Part shown: piece by piece, positions 24,528 to 34,198 of the stretch | How the letters are laid out: every line of letters begins with the position of its first letter | Position numbering within the stretch: position 1 is the stretch's first letter | Assembly: GCF_020035535.1 (NCBI RefSeq) | Contig: NZ_CP083350.1 | Location: forward strand, 2,490,501-2,554,500 | Reading direction: 5' to 3' | From: Ensifer adhaerens | Lineage (GTDB): Bacteria; Pseudomonadota; Alphaproteobacteria; Rhizobiales; Rhizobiaceae | Length of the DNA stretch: 64,000 nucleotides | Position numbers and translations under genes: made by a program | Notes under the pieces: model-generated | The model's input: the letters and a program-made list of their open reading frames with translations, nothing else | What the model was told of the DNA's origin: nothing | Databases searched by the model: none

Positions 24528-27116
24528 ATGCGCAGATTGACCCTGGCCTTGACCCTGTTGGCGATTGCTTCCATGCCGGCAGAGGCCGGTCCGGCTACGA
24601 CGAGCGCGTCCGTCAATTTCCGGGAAGGACCGGGCACCGGTTTCAATAGTCTGGGTACGATTGCGGAAGGCGCGGAGGTCGACGTCAAGGAATGCGACGA
24701 TGCCGGCACATGGTGCGCCGTCAGCTTCAGCGGCCAGAACGGCTTCGTCAGCGGCAAGTACCTGAACGATGCCGACCCGAAGGGGCTTGGCTGGCCGCGC
24801 GCCTTCAAGACCGACAGTGGCGCGACCATCACGCTCTACCAGCCGCAGATCAACGCGTGGAAGGACTTCACCGATCTCGATGCGCTGATTGCCACCGAAT
24901 ACAAGCAGTCTGACGATGCCAAGCCGATCTACGGCGTCATCGGGGTCACCGGCAAGACCGCCGCCGACAGTGCATCCGGCCAGGTCGTCGTTTCGGACAT
25001 CAAGATGACGGAGATCAATTTCTCCGTCCTTGACCGGAAGGAACTGGCGGATCTCGCGCTTGAGGTCGGAAAGCTGATGCCGGTCGGAACCATCACCGTT
25101 TCCGAGGACAAGTTGACGGCGAGCCTCGCCGACTACGAGCGGCTCGGCAATGTCGAAGGGCTGAAGGCCGATCCGCCGCCGATTTTTATCAGCAAGAGGC
25201 CGGCGGTGTTGGTGCAGACCGACGGCAAGGCGGTGTTCGCGCCGGTCAAGGGTGTCGAGGGCCTGTCCTTCGCCGTCAACACCAACTGGGACCTGTTCAA
25301 GGTCGATGCGGACGGCACCTATTATCTGCGCAACGACAAGTCCTGGCTGCAATCGAAAGATCTGGCCTCGGGGTGGCAGCCTGCGCCGTCGCTGCCCGAC
25401 ATTCTTGGCAAGCTGCCGGACGACGACAACTGGAAGGATGCGAAGGCGGCAATTCCGCCGCAACCGGACAAAGCCGTGGTGCCGGATGTCGTCTATTCGG
25501 ACAAACCTTCCGAGCTGCTCGTCTTCGACGGCGAGCCGGAGCTGGAGCAGGTGCCGGGCACCGGCCTCAAGGTTGCAACCAACAGCGAGAGCGATGTCTT
25601 CTACCGCAATGCGGATTCCAACTGGTACATTCTCGTCTCCGGCCGCTGGTTCGCGAGCTCTTCTCTCGATGGTCCGTGGACCTTCGCGACGCCCAAGCTT
25701 CCAGAAGATTTCCAGAACATCCCGCAGGATGCCGCCTATTACACGGTGCGCGCTTCCGTTCCCGGCACGTCCGAAAATGCCGAAGCGCGGCTGAAGGCGA
25801 GCATTCCCGAAAAGGCGCGCGTGGCGCTTGACGGGTCGGTCACGGTCGACGTCACCTATAGCGGCGATCCGAAGTTCGAGCAGATCGACGGCACTTCGCT
25901 CACCTACGCCGTGAACACGAATGAGATCGTCATCAAGGTCGGCGACAAGTACTTCGTCGTGAAGGACGGGATCTGGTTCGTCGGCGACAAGCCGACCGGA
26001 CCGTTCAGCGTCGCCAAGGCGGTGCCGGACGAGATCTACCAGATCCCGCCGTCTTCGCCGGTCTACAACGCGACCTATGTGCGGATCTACGAGACGGAGC
26101 CGGATGCGGTCTGGTTCGGCTACACGATGGGCTATCTCGGTGCCTATCTCGCCTGGGACACCTTCGTCTACGGCACCGGCTGGTACTATGACGACTATTG
26201 GGACTATGGCTGGGCCGGCGGCGGCTACTGGCCTTACTATCCGCGTCCGGTGACCTATGGCGTCGGCGCGTTCTACAACCCGGCTGTCGGGACGTTCGGC
26301 CGCTATGGCTATGCCTATGGCCCCTACCGCGGCATCGCCGCCGGTGCCGCCTACAATCCGCGCACCGGGACCTACATGCGCGGCGCTGTCGGCTACGGAC
26401 CGAACGGAGACCGGGGCTTCGTCGCGGCCTATAATCCGCGCACCGGCAACGCGGCGATCGCGCGCGGCGGGCACAATGTCTACGGCAGCTGGGGCACAGC
26501 GGCCGTCAAGCACGGCTCGGACTTTGCGCGCATTTCCGGCGGTGCGACCGCGGGCGGCGCCGGTATGCATTGGCGCACGTCAGACGGCAACCATGGCTTC
26601 GTCGCCGGCGGCAAGGGTGGCGACGTCTATGCCGGGCGTGACGGAAGCGTCTATCGCCGCGACGACGGCCAATGGCAGAAGCACACGCCGGACGGCTGGC
26701 AGCCAGTCGACAAGCCGTCGATCCAGGATCGGGCCAAGGCGGGCGAACAGTTTTCTGCCAATCATCCGGATGCGGCCCAGAACCTGAATCAGCGGATCGA
26801 GACACGTCAGTCCGGCCAGGGAGCAGGCGCCAGAACATTGGACCGGGCACCCGACCATCTGGCCATCGACAACATCGGGCGACAGCTCGGCAACCAGCGT
26901 TCCTTCGAACGCCAGTCCTTCGATCAGCGCCCGCTGAACTTCCCGAGCAGCGGCGGAGGTGGCTTTGACCGCCCGGGTGGCTTCGGGGGAGGTGGCTTCG
27001 AAGGAGGTGGGTTCCACGGCGGTGGCGGCTTTCAAGGGGGCGGCGGTTTCCATGGTGGAGGCGGCTTCGGTGGGGGCGGTGGTTTCCATGGCGGTGGTGG
27101 GTTCCGTCGGCGCTGA
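24528..27116 (+). CDS. Large exported SH3-domain protein with Tyr/Gly-rich C-terminus
   Basis: This 862-aa protein has a signal peptide (MRRLTLALTLLAIASMPAEA). A bacterial SH3 domain follows at about residues 25-80 (SVNFREGPGTGFNSLGTIAEG, WCAVSFSGQNGFVSGKYL). Then come three similar beta-rich segments of about 100 residues (FAVNTNWDLFKVDADGTYY; VATNSESDVFYRNADSNWY; YAVNTNEIVIKVGDKYF). An aromatic stretch (WYYDDYWDYGWAGGGYW) precedes repeats with YNPRTG, and the Gly-rich tail holds GGGF/GGFHGG units. It is likely a cell-wall- or envelope-associated protein. It heads an operon with MscS, a lytic transglycosylase and a lipoprotein. Box E precedes it, and GGAGA lies 7 bp before the ATG. Confidence 0.85.
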   Translation: MRRLTLALTLLAIASMPAEAGPATTSASVNFREGPGTGFNSLGTIAEGAEVDVKECDDAGTWCAVSFSGQNGFVSGKYLNDADPKGLGWPRAFKTDSGATITLYQPQINAWKDFTDLDALIATEYKQSDDAKPIYGVIGVTGKTAADSASGQVVVSDIKMTEINFSVLDRKELADLALEVGKLMPVGTITVSEDKLTASLADYERLGNVEGLKADPPPIFISKRPAVLVQTDGKAVFAPVKGVEGLSFAVNTNWDLFKVDADGTYYLRNDKSWLQSKDLASGWQPAPSLPDILGKLPDDDNWKDAKAAIPPQPDKAVVPDVVYSDKPSELLVFDGEPELEQVPGTGLKVATNSESDVFYRNADSNWYILVSGRWFASSSLDGPWTFATPKLPEDFQNIPQDAAYYTVRASVPGTSENAEARLKASIPEKARVALDGSVTVDVTYSGDPKFEQIDGTSLTYAVNTNEIVIKVGDKYFVVKDGIWFVGDKPTGPFSVAKAVPDEIYQIPPSSPVYNATYVRIYETEPDAVWFGYTMGYLGAYLAWDTFVYGTGWYYDDYWDYGWAGGGYWPYYPRPVTYGVGAFYNPAVGTFGRYGYAYGPYRGIAAGAAYNPRTGTYMRGAVGYGPNGDRGFVAAYNPRTGNAAIARGGHNVYGSWGTAAVKHGSDFARISGGATAGGAGMHWRTSDGNHGFVAGGKGGDVYAGRDGSVYRRDDGQWQKHTPDGWQPVDKPSIQDRAKAGEQFSANHPDAAQNLNQRIETRQSGQGAGARTLDRAPDHLAIDNIGRQLGNQRSFERQSFDQRPLNFPSSGGGGFDRPGGFGGGGFEGGGFHGGGGFQGGGGFHGGGGFGGGGGFHGGGGFRRR
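26950..27113 (+). repeat. In-frame Gly-rich repeat tail of the SH3 protein
   Basis: Short tandem units encoding GGGGF, GGGFH and GGGFQ make up the last ~55 codons and end in FRRR. Slippage at such repeats could vary the length of the tail between strains. Confidence 0.8.
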
Positions 27117-27224
27117 TCCGCGGCGAAACGGTGTTGGCGGAACCGCCTACAGGTATGTTAGCATTTCTAAAAATTGAGAGTCGTGCCGGTCGGGGGACCG
27201 GCGTGATCGGTGGGGGTGGTAAGC

Positions 27225-29351
27225 ATGGGCTGTGTCGGGTCGTCGCATCGTTTTCTGGGGCCGCTTTTCGGCCTTCTTGTGTTGCTTTCAATCGTCTTCG
27301 GACCCGTCGCCAAGGGGTTTGCGCAGGAGCCGGCACCCGCCGCGCCGCCTGCCAAGGTCCAGCAACTGATCCAGCTTCTCGACGACCCCGAGGTGAAGCA
27401 GTGGCTTTCGGCGAAACAGGCGCCAGCCGCCACTGCGGCTGCAACTGAGACGCCGGCGACCGGTATCGTCGCCCGGTGGACGGCCCAAATCAGGCGCCAC
27501 CTGACAGGCATCACCAATGCGGTGCCGCGCGTTCTCCCGGAGATACAGGCTGCACGGGATCGCCTGGCCGGCGACATGGAAAACCATGGGGCAGCTCCGA
27601 TCCTTAAAGGCTTCTTCTTCATCCTGCTGATCGGCTACGGAGCCGAATATCTCTTGCGCTGGGTGCTGAAGCGCAGCCTTCAGGGCGCGGTCCTGACGGG
27701 GCCGGCCCGAACGATATTGACACGGGTGCTGCCGCTCATCGTTTTCGCGGCCGCCAGCATATCGGTGCTCGCGATCGCCGACTGGCCTCCGAGGCTGGAG
27801 GCGACGATCGCACCGTTGCTTGGTGCCTGGATCGGCGCCCGCCTGCTGATGATCATCGCCGCGGCTGTGCTGACCGGTGGGCCGGCAAGCGAGGAGAGTG
27901 CAGACGGGCGGGTTGGCTACATGTCGCTGACGGCGGATGATGCCCGCTTCTGGCACCGGCACAGCCTGTGGCTGATCGGCGCTGCGGCGCTGGTGTGGGG
28001 CATCGGCGATGCAATGCGGGCGCTATCCATTTCGGATGACGTACATGATCTCGTCTCCGCTGCCCTCGGTCTCGTCGTTCTGGTGCTCGGGATCGTGACG
28101 GTGGTCCGTCGGCCCGTCGGCACCGTCATCGGCTCGCGACGCATTGTCGGTAACGTCCTGTTGGTCGCCTTCCTGATCGTCTTGTGGATGCTTTGGGTTG
28201 CCGGCATGGATGTCCTGTTCTGGATCGGCCTCTACGTGATCGGCATGCCGCCGTTGCTGCGCTTCACCAGCGCCTTCACCAAGACGTTGCTGCAGGCTTC
28301 CGCCGAAGACGACGTGCATGTGATGCGCAACATCTTGATCGAGCGCGGCGCTCGACTGTTGGTCATTGCTCTGGCGGCTGGCTGGCTGGCGCTGGTCTTC
28401 AAGGTCAGTGCGACGGCGATGATGCATGACGACGCCTTCAACCGGGTGGTCCGCGGGCTGCTCGCCGGTATCGTCATTCTGCTGGCGGCAGATCTCATCT
28501 GGCAGCTCGTAAAGGGCTTCATCAATCTGCGGGTCAAGCAGGCCAATCACGCGACCGAGGACCCGGCCGAGCGCGCCCGCAACACCCGTCTGATGACCTT
28601 GCTGCCGATCCTGCGCAATTTTCTCGCGGCCTTCATCGCCGTCGTGGCGGTGCTGATGGTGCTCTCCGGCCTCGGTGTGGAGATCGGCCCGCTGATTGCC
28701 GGTGCCGGTGTCTTCGGCGTGGCCATCGGCTTCGGCTCGCAAACGCTCGTCAAGGACGTCATCAGCGGCATCTTCTACATGATGGACGATGCGTTCCGCA
28801 TCGGCGAATACATCCAGAGCGGCAGCTACAAGGGCACGGTCGAATCCTTCAGCATTCGTTCCGTCAAGCTGCGCCATCACCGCGGCCCGGTCTTTACCGT
28901 ACCTTTCGGCTCGCTCGGCGCGGTGCAGAACATGAGCCGCGACTGGGTGATCGACAAGTTCCTGATCAACGTTTCATTCGATGCCGATGTCGCCAAGGTG
29001 AAGAAATTGGTGAAGGGCATCGGTGCCAAGCTGCTGGAAGATCCGGATGTCGGCCCGTTGATCCTGGAAACGGTCAAGATGAAGGGCGTCGAGAATTTTG
29101 GCGACTACGGGATGACCCTGAGTTTCGCCATGAAGACGAAGCCGGGAAGCCAGACCCAGGTCAGACGCCGGGCGCAGGTGATGATCAAGGAAGCTTTCAA
29201 GGAAAACGGCATCAATTTCGCCTCGCCGACGGTGCAGGTGGCGGGCGATGAGCAGCAGCATTCTGCTGCGGCCGCCGCCGCGACCCGTGATGCCATCGCC
29301 AAGAAGAATGCGGCTGCAGCGCTCGGCGAAGGTGGCGCGCCACAGGAATAG
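27225..29351 (+). CDS. MscS-family mechanosensitive ion channel
   Basis: This 708-aa protein has a signal peptide (hydrophobic FLGPLFGLLVLLSIVFG ending near GFA), a periplasmic Ala/Gln-rich segment, and about ten membrane helices. The MscS core follows: a pore helix rich in Gly/Ala (VEIGPLIAGAGVFGVAIGFG) and SQTLVKDVISGIFYMMDDAFRIGEYI, then the beta domain (GTVESFSIRSVKLRHHRGPVFTVPFG). This is the long MscS subfamily that gates upon membrane tension. The ATG at 27225 was chosen; a GTG 15 bp earlier is possible. It lies about 110 bp after the SH3-protein gene. Confidence 0.9.
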   Translation: MGCVGSSHRFLGPLFGLLVLLSIVFGPVAKGFAQEPAPAAPPAKVQQLIQLLDDPEVKQWLSAKQAPAATAAATETPATGIVARWTAQIRRHLTGITNAVPRVLPEIQAARDRLAGDMENHGAAPILKGFFFILLIGYGAEYLLRWVLKRSLQGAVLTGPARTILTRVLPLIVFAAASISVLAIADWPPRLEATIAPLLGAWIGARLLMIIAAAVLTGGPASEESADGRVGYMSLTADDARFWHRHSLWLIGAAALVWGIGDAMRALSISDDVHDLVSAALGLVVLVLGIVTVVRRPVGTVIGSRRIVGNVLLVAFLIVLWMLWVAGMDVLFWIGLYVIGMPPLLRFTSAFTKTLLQASAEDDVHVMRNILIERGARLLVIALAAGWLALVFKVSATAMMHDDAFNRVVRGLLAGIVILLAADLIWQLVKGFINLRVKQANHATEDPAERARNTRLMTLLPILRNFLAAFIAVVAVLMVLSGLGVEIGPLIAGAGVFGVAIGFGSQTLVKDVISGIFYMMDDAFRIGEYIQSGSYKGTVESFSIRSVKLRHHRGPVFTVPFGSLGAVQNMSRDWVIDKFLINVSFDADVAKVKKLVKGIGAKLLEDPDVGPLILETVKMKGVENFGDYGMTLSFAMKTKPGSQTQVRRRAQVMIKEAFKENGINFASPTVQVAGDEQQHSAAAAAATRDAIAKKNAAAALGEGGAPQE

Positions 29352-29391
29352 GATTCGCAATCAGGTTTTCCAGGGGCTGGGGAGGCCGACC

Positions 29392-30846
29392 GTGAAACGC
29401 GTTCTATTGGGAATGCTGCTTCTCGTGGTGTTCGCGGGCGGCAGCGCCTTGGCGCAATCGAACGAGCAGTTTGTTCGGTCGATGTTCGTTCCCCACAAGG
29501 ACGACTTCGACGGGATGGAAAAGCGACGTGTGATCCGCATCATCGTTCCCTTCAGCAAGACGATCTATTTTGTCGACCGCGGCCAGCAACTTGGCACGGC
29601 TGTTGAATTCGGGACGGCGCTTGAAAACGAGCTCAACAAGGACCGCAAGAAGCAGATCGACAAAATCCGCATCGGTTTCGTGCCGATGCCGCGGGCAAGA
29701 CTTCTGTCGGCACTGGAAGAGGGGCTCGGTGATATCGTCATGGCGAACCTGACGATCACGGAAGCGCGGCTCGCCAAGGTGGATTTCACCGCGCCACTCT
29801 ACGGCGAAGCCAAGGAAGTCCTCGTCACTGGCCCATCCGCTCCCGCAATCGCCGGTCTTGATGACCTGAGCGGACAGGAAATCCATGTGCGCCGTTCGAG
29901 CAGCTACTACGAGCATCTGGCGGCCCTGAGTGCAGATTTCGAAAAGGCCGGCCGCCCGCCGATTGCCTTGAACGACATGGACGAGAACCTGGAGGACGAA
30001 GACGTTCTGGAGATGATCAACGCCGGACTGCTGCCGTGGACGGTCGTCGACATGTACAAGGCGAACATCTGGGCGAAGGTCTTCACCGACCTCAAGGTGA
30101 GAGAGGATATCGCCGTCTCCGATCACGGTGAAATCGCCTGGGCAATCCGCAAGGACAGCCCGAAGCTCAAGGCCGTTCTTGATGACTTCGTCAAGGGCCA
30201 TAAGATCGGCACCACCTTCGGCAACATCCTGAGAAACACCTATTACAAGGGCGACAAGATGCTGAAGCGGGCCTATGCGCCCGATGACGTCGAACGTTTC
30301 AAGCAACTCGTCGAGATCTTCCGCAAGCACGGAAGCACCTATTCTTTCGATCACCTGATGCTGATGGCGCAGGGTTACCAGGAATCGCAACTCGACCAGA
30401 CCCGGCGTAGCCAGCGTGGCGCAGTCGGCATCATGCAACTGCTGCCGTCGACTGCAGCGGACAAGGCCGTTAACATCCGCGGCATCGACAAGGACGAGAA
30501 CCTGAACGTCGAAGCCGGATCGAAGTATCTGCGTTTCCTGGTCGATACCTATATCAACGATCCGGCCGTGACGCCGCGTGACCAGTTGCTGTTTGCCTTC
30601 GCGGCCTACAATGCCGGGCCCGGGAACCTGCGGAAGTTCCGGGCAAAGGCCAGCGAAATGGGGCTCGATCCGAACCTCTGGTTTGGCAATGTCGAAAACG
30701 CCGCGGCCGCGATCGTTGGGCGCGAGACGGTTCAATATGTCAGCAATATCTATAAGTACTATGTCGCCTACAGCCTGCTTGCGGCCCATGATGCTGACAC
30801 GGCCGCGACGAAAATCGAAAACAAGACGGCGACCACCGCGCCATAG
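29392..30846 (+). CDS. MltF-like lytic murein transglycosylase with substrate-binding-protein domain
   Basis: The protein has about 484 aa. A signal peptide (VKRVLLGMLLLVVFAGGSALA-QS) precedes an SBP_bac_3-like domain (about 50-290; TVVDMYKANIWAKVF). The C-terminal SLT domain has catalytic Glu331 in GYQESQLDQTRRSQRG, followed by AVGIMQLLPSTAADKA and AAYNAGPGNLRKFR. MltF enzymes cleave peptidoglycan to 1,6-anhydro products. The start is GTG at 29392 with GGGGAGG upstream; an in-frame ATG at 29413 would shorten the signal peptide. It is 40 bp after the MscS gene and probably in the same transcript. Confidence 0.88.
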   Translation: MKRVLLGMLLLVVFAGGSALAQSNEQFVRSMFVPHKDDFDGMEKRRVIRIIVPFSKTIYFVDRGQQLGTAVEFGTALENELNKDRKKQIDKIRIGFVPMPRARLLSALEEGLGDIVMANLTITEARLAKVDFTAPLYGEAKEVLVTGPSAPAIAGLDDLSGQEIHVRRSSSYYEHLAALSADFEKAGRPPIALNDMDENLEDEDVLEMINAGLLPWTVVDMYKANIWAKVFTDLKVREDIAVSDHGEIAWAIRKDSPKLKAVLDDFVKGHKIGTTFGNILRNTYYKGDKMLKRAYAPDDVERFKQLVEIFRKHGSTYSFDHLMLMAQGYQESQLDQTRRSQRGAVGIMQLLPSTAADKAVNIRGIDKDENLNVEAGSKYLRFLVDTYINDPAVTPRDQLLFAFAAYNAGPGNLRKFRAKASEMGLDPNLWFGNVENAAAAIVGRETVQYVSNIYKYYVAYSLLAAHDADTAATKIENKTATTAP

Positions 30847-30882
30847 GCGCAGGTGTTGCTCGCCAGTAGTGGAGGTCTCGAA

Positions 30883-31170
30883 ATGGTCTTGGTGAAGAGC
30901 AACTCGCTGGTGAGACGGTCGGCGGCCTTCCTTTGCCTTTGCGCTCTGACACTTGCGGGCTGCACGACCCCGGATCTTGAACCGATCCCCGGCAGCATCA
31001 CCTATGGAGGCCAGCCGCGGACGAAGCTGACGAAGGCGCCCGTGGGCAGCATCGTCCCGCACCGTTTCACCAGCGGCAACAGTTTCGTCCAGGAGACCTA
31101 TGTCATTCAGCCGGACCGCACGCTGAAACTCATCCGTCGCGACTACTATGATCTGCCGATCGATCGATGA
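30883..31170 (+). CDS. Small lipoprotein
   Basis: This 95-aa protein has a type II signal: basic N-region, hydrophobic core and lipobox LTLAGC (Cys27 lipidated). The mature part is about 68 residues with no known domain (PGSITYGGQPRTKLTKAPVG, FVQETYVIQPDRTLKLI). The ATG at 30883 has GGAGG 8 bp upstream. It is the last gene of the SH3-MscS-MltF operon and may anchor or chaperone the transglycosylase (inference). Confidence 0.8.
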   Translation: MVLVKSNSLVRRSAAFLCLCALTLAGCTTPDLEPIPGSITYGGQPRTKLTKAPVGSIVPHRFTSGNSFVQETYVIQPDRTLKLIRRDYYDLPIDR

Positions 31171-31236
31171 ACCGGGCATGGGTCCCGGGCTCGGTTGGTT
31201 GACAGTCCCGCGTCGACACATGATAGCTCGCAGCGG

Positions 31237-32334
31237 ATGAAGATCGCTTTTTACGCACCATTGAAATCGCCCGAACATCCGGTGCCTTCCGGCGACCGGC
31301 TGATGGCGCGCATGCTGCTCGCAGCACTTCGGGCCGATGGACATGCGGTTGCGATTGCATCGGACCTGCGCAGCTTCACGGCCAAGGCGTCGAACGAGGA
31401 ATTTGCCGAACTGGAACGCGCGGCGGAGGCCGAGACCGCGCGCCTTCGGAAGCTCTGGCGTCACGAGGGCGCACCCGACCTCTGGTTCTGCTACCATCCC
31501 TATTACAAGGCGCCCGACCTTCTCGGGCCCGCGCTCGCGGACGAATTTTCCATTCCCTATGTCACCGCAGAAGCGTCCTACTCGATACGGCGGAACGAGG
31601 GTGTCCGGGCCATTGCCCAGCGCCGGGTTCTTGCCGCCATCGAGAAGGCGGCCGTCAATATCTGCCTGACGCGCCGCGACCGCGACGGCCTTCTCGAAGC
31701 CGCACCGTCGTGTCGGCACGCTATGCTCGCGCCATTCATCGACGCGTCTCCCTTCAGTGAGAGCGAGCCGTCGGCTGGTGCCGCCTGCCGGATGGTCGTG
31801 GTCGCGATGATGCGAAGCGGCGACAAGACGGATAGTTACCGCATGCTGGCGCAGGCGCTGGCGCTCCTTGCGGATGCCGCCTGGACCTTGACGATCGTCG
31901 GTGACGGACCTTGTCGCGACGAGGTCATGGAAGCCTTTGCGGCCTTGCCTTCCGAGCGACTGGTATGGCTTGGCGAAAAAGACGCAGCCGAATTGCCGGA
32001 TATTCTGGCGAGCGGCGATCTCTATGTGTGGCCCGGCTGCGGCGAGGCCTATGGGCTTGCCTATCTCGAAGGGCAGGCTGCCGGTCTGCCGGTAATCGCG
32101 CAACACACGGCCGGCGTGCCCGAGGTGGTGCGAGACGGCGAGACTGGGCTGCTGACGCCGGATGGCGATGTGAGCGCCTATGCGGCGGCGATGCGTGACC
32201 TGATCGAGGATCCGGCTCGCCGCCGGCGATTGGGGGCAGCGGCCCGGCGGTTCGTTCACGAGGAGCGCTCGTTTCATGCTGCCGCGCGACGGCTTCGCTC
32301 GATTTTCGATGAATTCCTGGAGACGCCGAGATGA
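31237..32334 (+). CDS. GT4-type glycosyltransferase
   Basis: This 365-aa GT-B enzyme has an N-terminal MKIAFYAPLKSPEHPVPSGDR and a C-terminal group-1 domain with LTIVGDGPCRDEV, LGEKDAAELPDILASGDLYVWPGCGEAYGL (nucleotide-sugar site with the EAYGLAYLEGQAAGLPVIA motif), and GVPEVVRDGETGLL. It probably transfers a sugar in surface-glycan or glycolipid synthesis. Its stop overlaps the following deacetylase gene by 4 bp, so the two are coupled. Confidence 0.88.
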   Translation: MKIAFYAPLKSPEHPVPSGDRLMARMLLAALRADGHAVAIASDLRSFTAKASNEEFAELERAAEAETARLRKLWRHEGAPDLWFCYHPYYKAPDLLGPALADEFSIPYVTAEASYSIRRNEGVRAIAQRRVLAAIEKAAVNICLTRRDRDGLLEAAPSCRHAMLAPFIDASPFSESEPSAGAACRMVVVAMMRSGDKTDSYRMLAQALALLADAAWTLTIVGDGPCRDEVMEAFAALPSERLVWLGEKDAAELPDILASGDLYVWPGCGEAYGLAYLEGQAAGLPVIAQHTAGVPEVVRDGETGLLTPDGDVSAYAAAMRDLIEDPARRRRLGAAARRFVHEERSFHAAARRLRSIFDEFLETPR

Positions 32335-33104
32335 CAGAGGAAGTCCATTGGCAGCGCCTTGCTGCGGAACTCGATCGCATCGCGGCGTCGGGGCGGCAGG
32401 TGGATTTCTGGCTACGTGACGATGATGCAGCCGAGCCGACTGTGGCGCTCGATCGTCTGCTGTCGCTGGTCGACCGGCATGCGCTTGCCGTCGTTCTCGC
32501 CGTTCCGCCGGCCCTAACCGGCGAAGCGCTCGCGCGCCGTCTGGATGGGCTCGCGCATGTCAGTGTCGCCGTACATGGATGGGCGCATCGCAATCATGCG
32601 CTGCCTGAAGAAAAGAAGCAGGAGCTCGGTGCGCACCGGCCGCGGGCCGCCGTGCTCAACGAACTCGAGCGCGGTTACGACCGCCTGCGGACGCTTTTCC
32701 CTGACGGTTTCGTGCCGATGCTCGTTCCGCCGTGGAACCGCATCGACAAGTCTCTGCTGGATGCCTTGCCCGAAATCGGGTTCACGGTGCTTTCGGTCTT
32801 CGGGCCAGAGAAGCCATCGCCGTTCAAGCTGGCCAACACCCATGTCGACGTCATGGACTGGCGCGGTACGCGCGGCTGTCGCGACCATGCATCGATCGTC
32901 GCCGATATCATTGCAAGGCTCAGGCAGGTCTGTGGCGATGTCGAGGAAAGGGCGGATCAGAAGGGCCGCACGATCGGCGTGCTGACGCATCATCTGGTTC
33001 ACGACGAGGGCGTTTGGGCGTTCCTCGAAAAGCTCTTCGCGGCGACGAGCAGGCACCCGGCCTGTCGCTGGCTCGCCGGCCGCGAGATTACTACAGCTCG
33101 ATGA
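32331..33104 (+). CDS. Polysaccharide deacetylase-family protein
   Basis: This 257-aa NodB-like fold shows FWLRDDDA (Asp30-32, metal/base site) and VHGWAHRNH (His82, His86) as metal ligands, and VPPWNRIDKSLLDALPEIGF further on. It probably removes an N-acetyl group from a sugar. The partner is the glycosyltransferase immediately upstream (ATGA overlap). The 3' end overlaps the convergent MBL-fold gene by 14 bp. Confidence 0.85.
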   Translation: MTEEVHWQRLAAELDRIAASGRQVDFWLRDDDAAEPTVALDRLLSLVDRHALAVVLAVPPALTGEALARRLDGLAHVSVAVHGWAHRNHALPEEKKQELGAHRPRAAVLNELERGYDRLRTLFPDGFVPMLVPPWNRIDKSLLDALPEIGFTVLSVFGPEKPSPFKLANTHVDVMDWRGTRGCRDHASIVADIIARLRQVCGDVEERADQKGRTIGVLTHHLVHDEGVWAFLEKLFAATSRHPACRWLAGREITTAR

Positions 33105-33921
33105 TCTGTCCGTCGCGGGCGGCAAAGGCGCCGGCGAAGGTTGTCTTAACGTCGCGTTCCATTGCCGTCAGCGCCTCGTCGGTGCGCGACGGATCGTGAT
33201 GGAACATGGCGAGTTGCTTGACGTCGGCGGCCATCGCCAGGCGGGCACCATGCATGCCGGTCGAGTGCCCGTAGCCCTGAAAATGGTCCATCTCGCTCTC
33301 GAGATAGGTGCAGTCATAGACCATCAGATCACAGCCGGCGATCAGTTCAAGAACGGCGGGATCGAGAATGCCGGGCTCATGCTCGGTATCGTAGACGAGA
33401 GCGACGGCGCGACCGTTCCACTCGACGCGGTAGCCGACACAGCCGCCCGGATGATTGAGGCTTGTTGTGCGGATCGTGATCCCCGCGCGCGGCGTCAGGA
33501 CGTCACCGGGTTTGAAATCCATGCCGTCGAGGCTTGCCTGACAGATATCCGGATCCACGGGGAACCACGGCGGCCGCATGAAGTCGCGGATCATTTCCTT
33601 CGTGGTCATAGTGCCGTGCAGGTGGCCGGACCAGAAGCGCACCGAGTTCTGACACTTGTAGATCGGTTTGAAATAGGGGAGGCCGATGATGTGGTCATAG
33701 TGGCTGTGGGTGAAGAAAAGGTCGAACTGGTCGATGCCTTCGGCGATCAGCGAGTAACCGGCCTCACGTATTCCCGACCCTGCATCGAAAAGCAAAACGT
33801 CCTTGCCGCATCGAATCTCGATGCAGGACGTATTCCCTCCATAGGCGACGTATTGTTGGCCGGATACCGGCAAACTTCCTCTTACGCCCCAGAACCGCAC
33901 TCGAAAGTTGTCGTCACGCAT
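33091..33921 (-). CDS. Metallo-beta-lactamase-fold hydrolase
   Basis: This 276-aa protein starts with FRVRFWGVRGSLPVSG and has VLLFDAGSGIR, then the di-metal motif THSHYDHIIG (His72, His74, Asp76, His77), and later VALVYDTEHEPG and MFHHDPSRTDEAL. The opening is typical of the RNase Z / cAMP-phosphodiesterase-like MBL group that often occurs near cyclic-nucleotide genes. A role in degrading a cyclic nucleotide is possible but unproven. Confidence 0.85.
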   Translation of the reverse strand: MRDDNFRVRFWGVRGSLPVSGQQYVAYGGNTSCIEIRCGKDVLLFDAGSGIREAGYSLIAEGIDQFDLFFTHSHYDHIIGLPYFKPIYKCQNSVRFWSGHLHGTMTTKEMIRDFMRPPWFPVDPDICQASLDGMDFKPGDVLTPRAGITIRTTSLNHPGGCVGYRVEWNGRAVALVYDTEHEPGILDPAVLELIAGCDLMVYDCTYLESEMDHFQGYGHSTGMHGARLAMAADVKQLAMFHHDPSRTDEALTAMERDVKTTFAGAFAARDGQIIEL

Positions 33922-34198
33922 TCATTTCGGCTTCACTACGCACGCTCGGACCATTTTGATCCTTGTGTGACTGTTAAACAAGCACAGATGGCCACACCCC
34001 TGCAATGCCATGGGTTATTATTTGGAAAGTAACCTTAGCGTCGCCAAGAGTGACCGATTGAAAATCGCCCGACGGAACCGCGTTTCAGCGGGAATCGTCG
34101 GATCGATGGCTCGCCCTTAGCAACGGCATATGAAACTTTTTGTTGCGCTCTTACGTGGATTGTCTATCGAACGCAGTAACGCAGGGAACAGGTTACGC

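Noticed and set aside
24441..26570. 709-codon open frame on the minus strand opposite the SH3-protein gene
   Set aside because: It is antisense to a gene with signal peptide, SH3 domain and consistent repeats. Its translation is rich in Arg/Val/Asp/Ile of shadow type and has no domain.
29404..32277. 957-codon open frame on the minus strand across the MltF-like, lipoprotein and glycosyltransferase genes
   Set aside because: It runs antisense to three well-supported genes with motifs. The length reflects high GC and third-position bias, not coding.
33966..33985. GTGACTGTTAAACAAG as a variant of box E
   Set aside because: Matches at about 11 of 16 positions only; not enough to call.
34172..34198. 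GTAAC...GTTAC inverted repeat just upstream of the DUF3095 start
   Set aside because: The arms are 11 bp apart and the flanks do not match the box. It is inside a possible longer coding start, so chance is likely.
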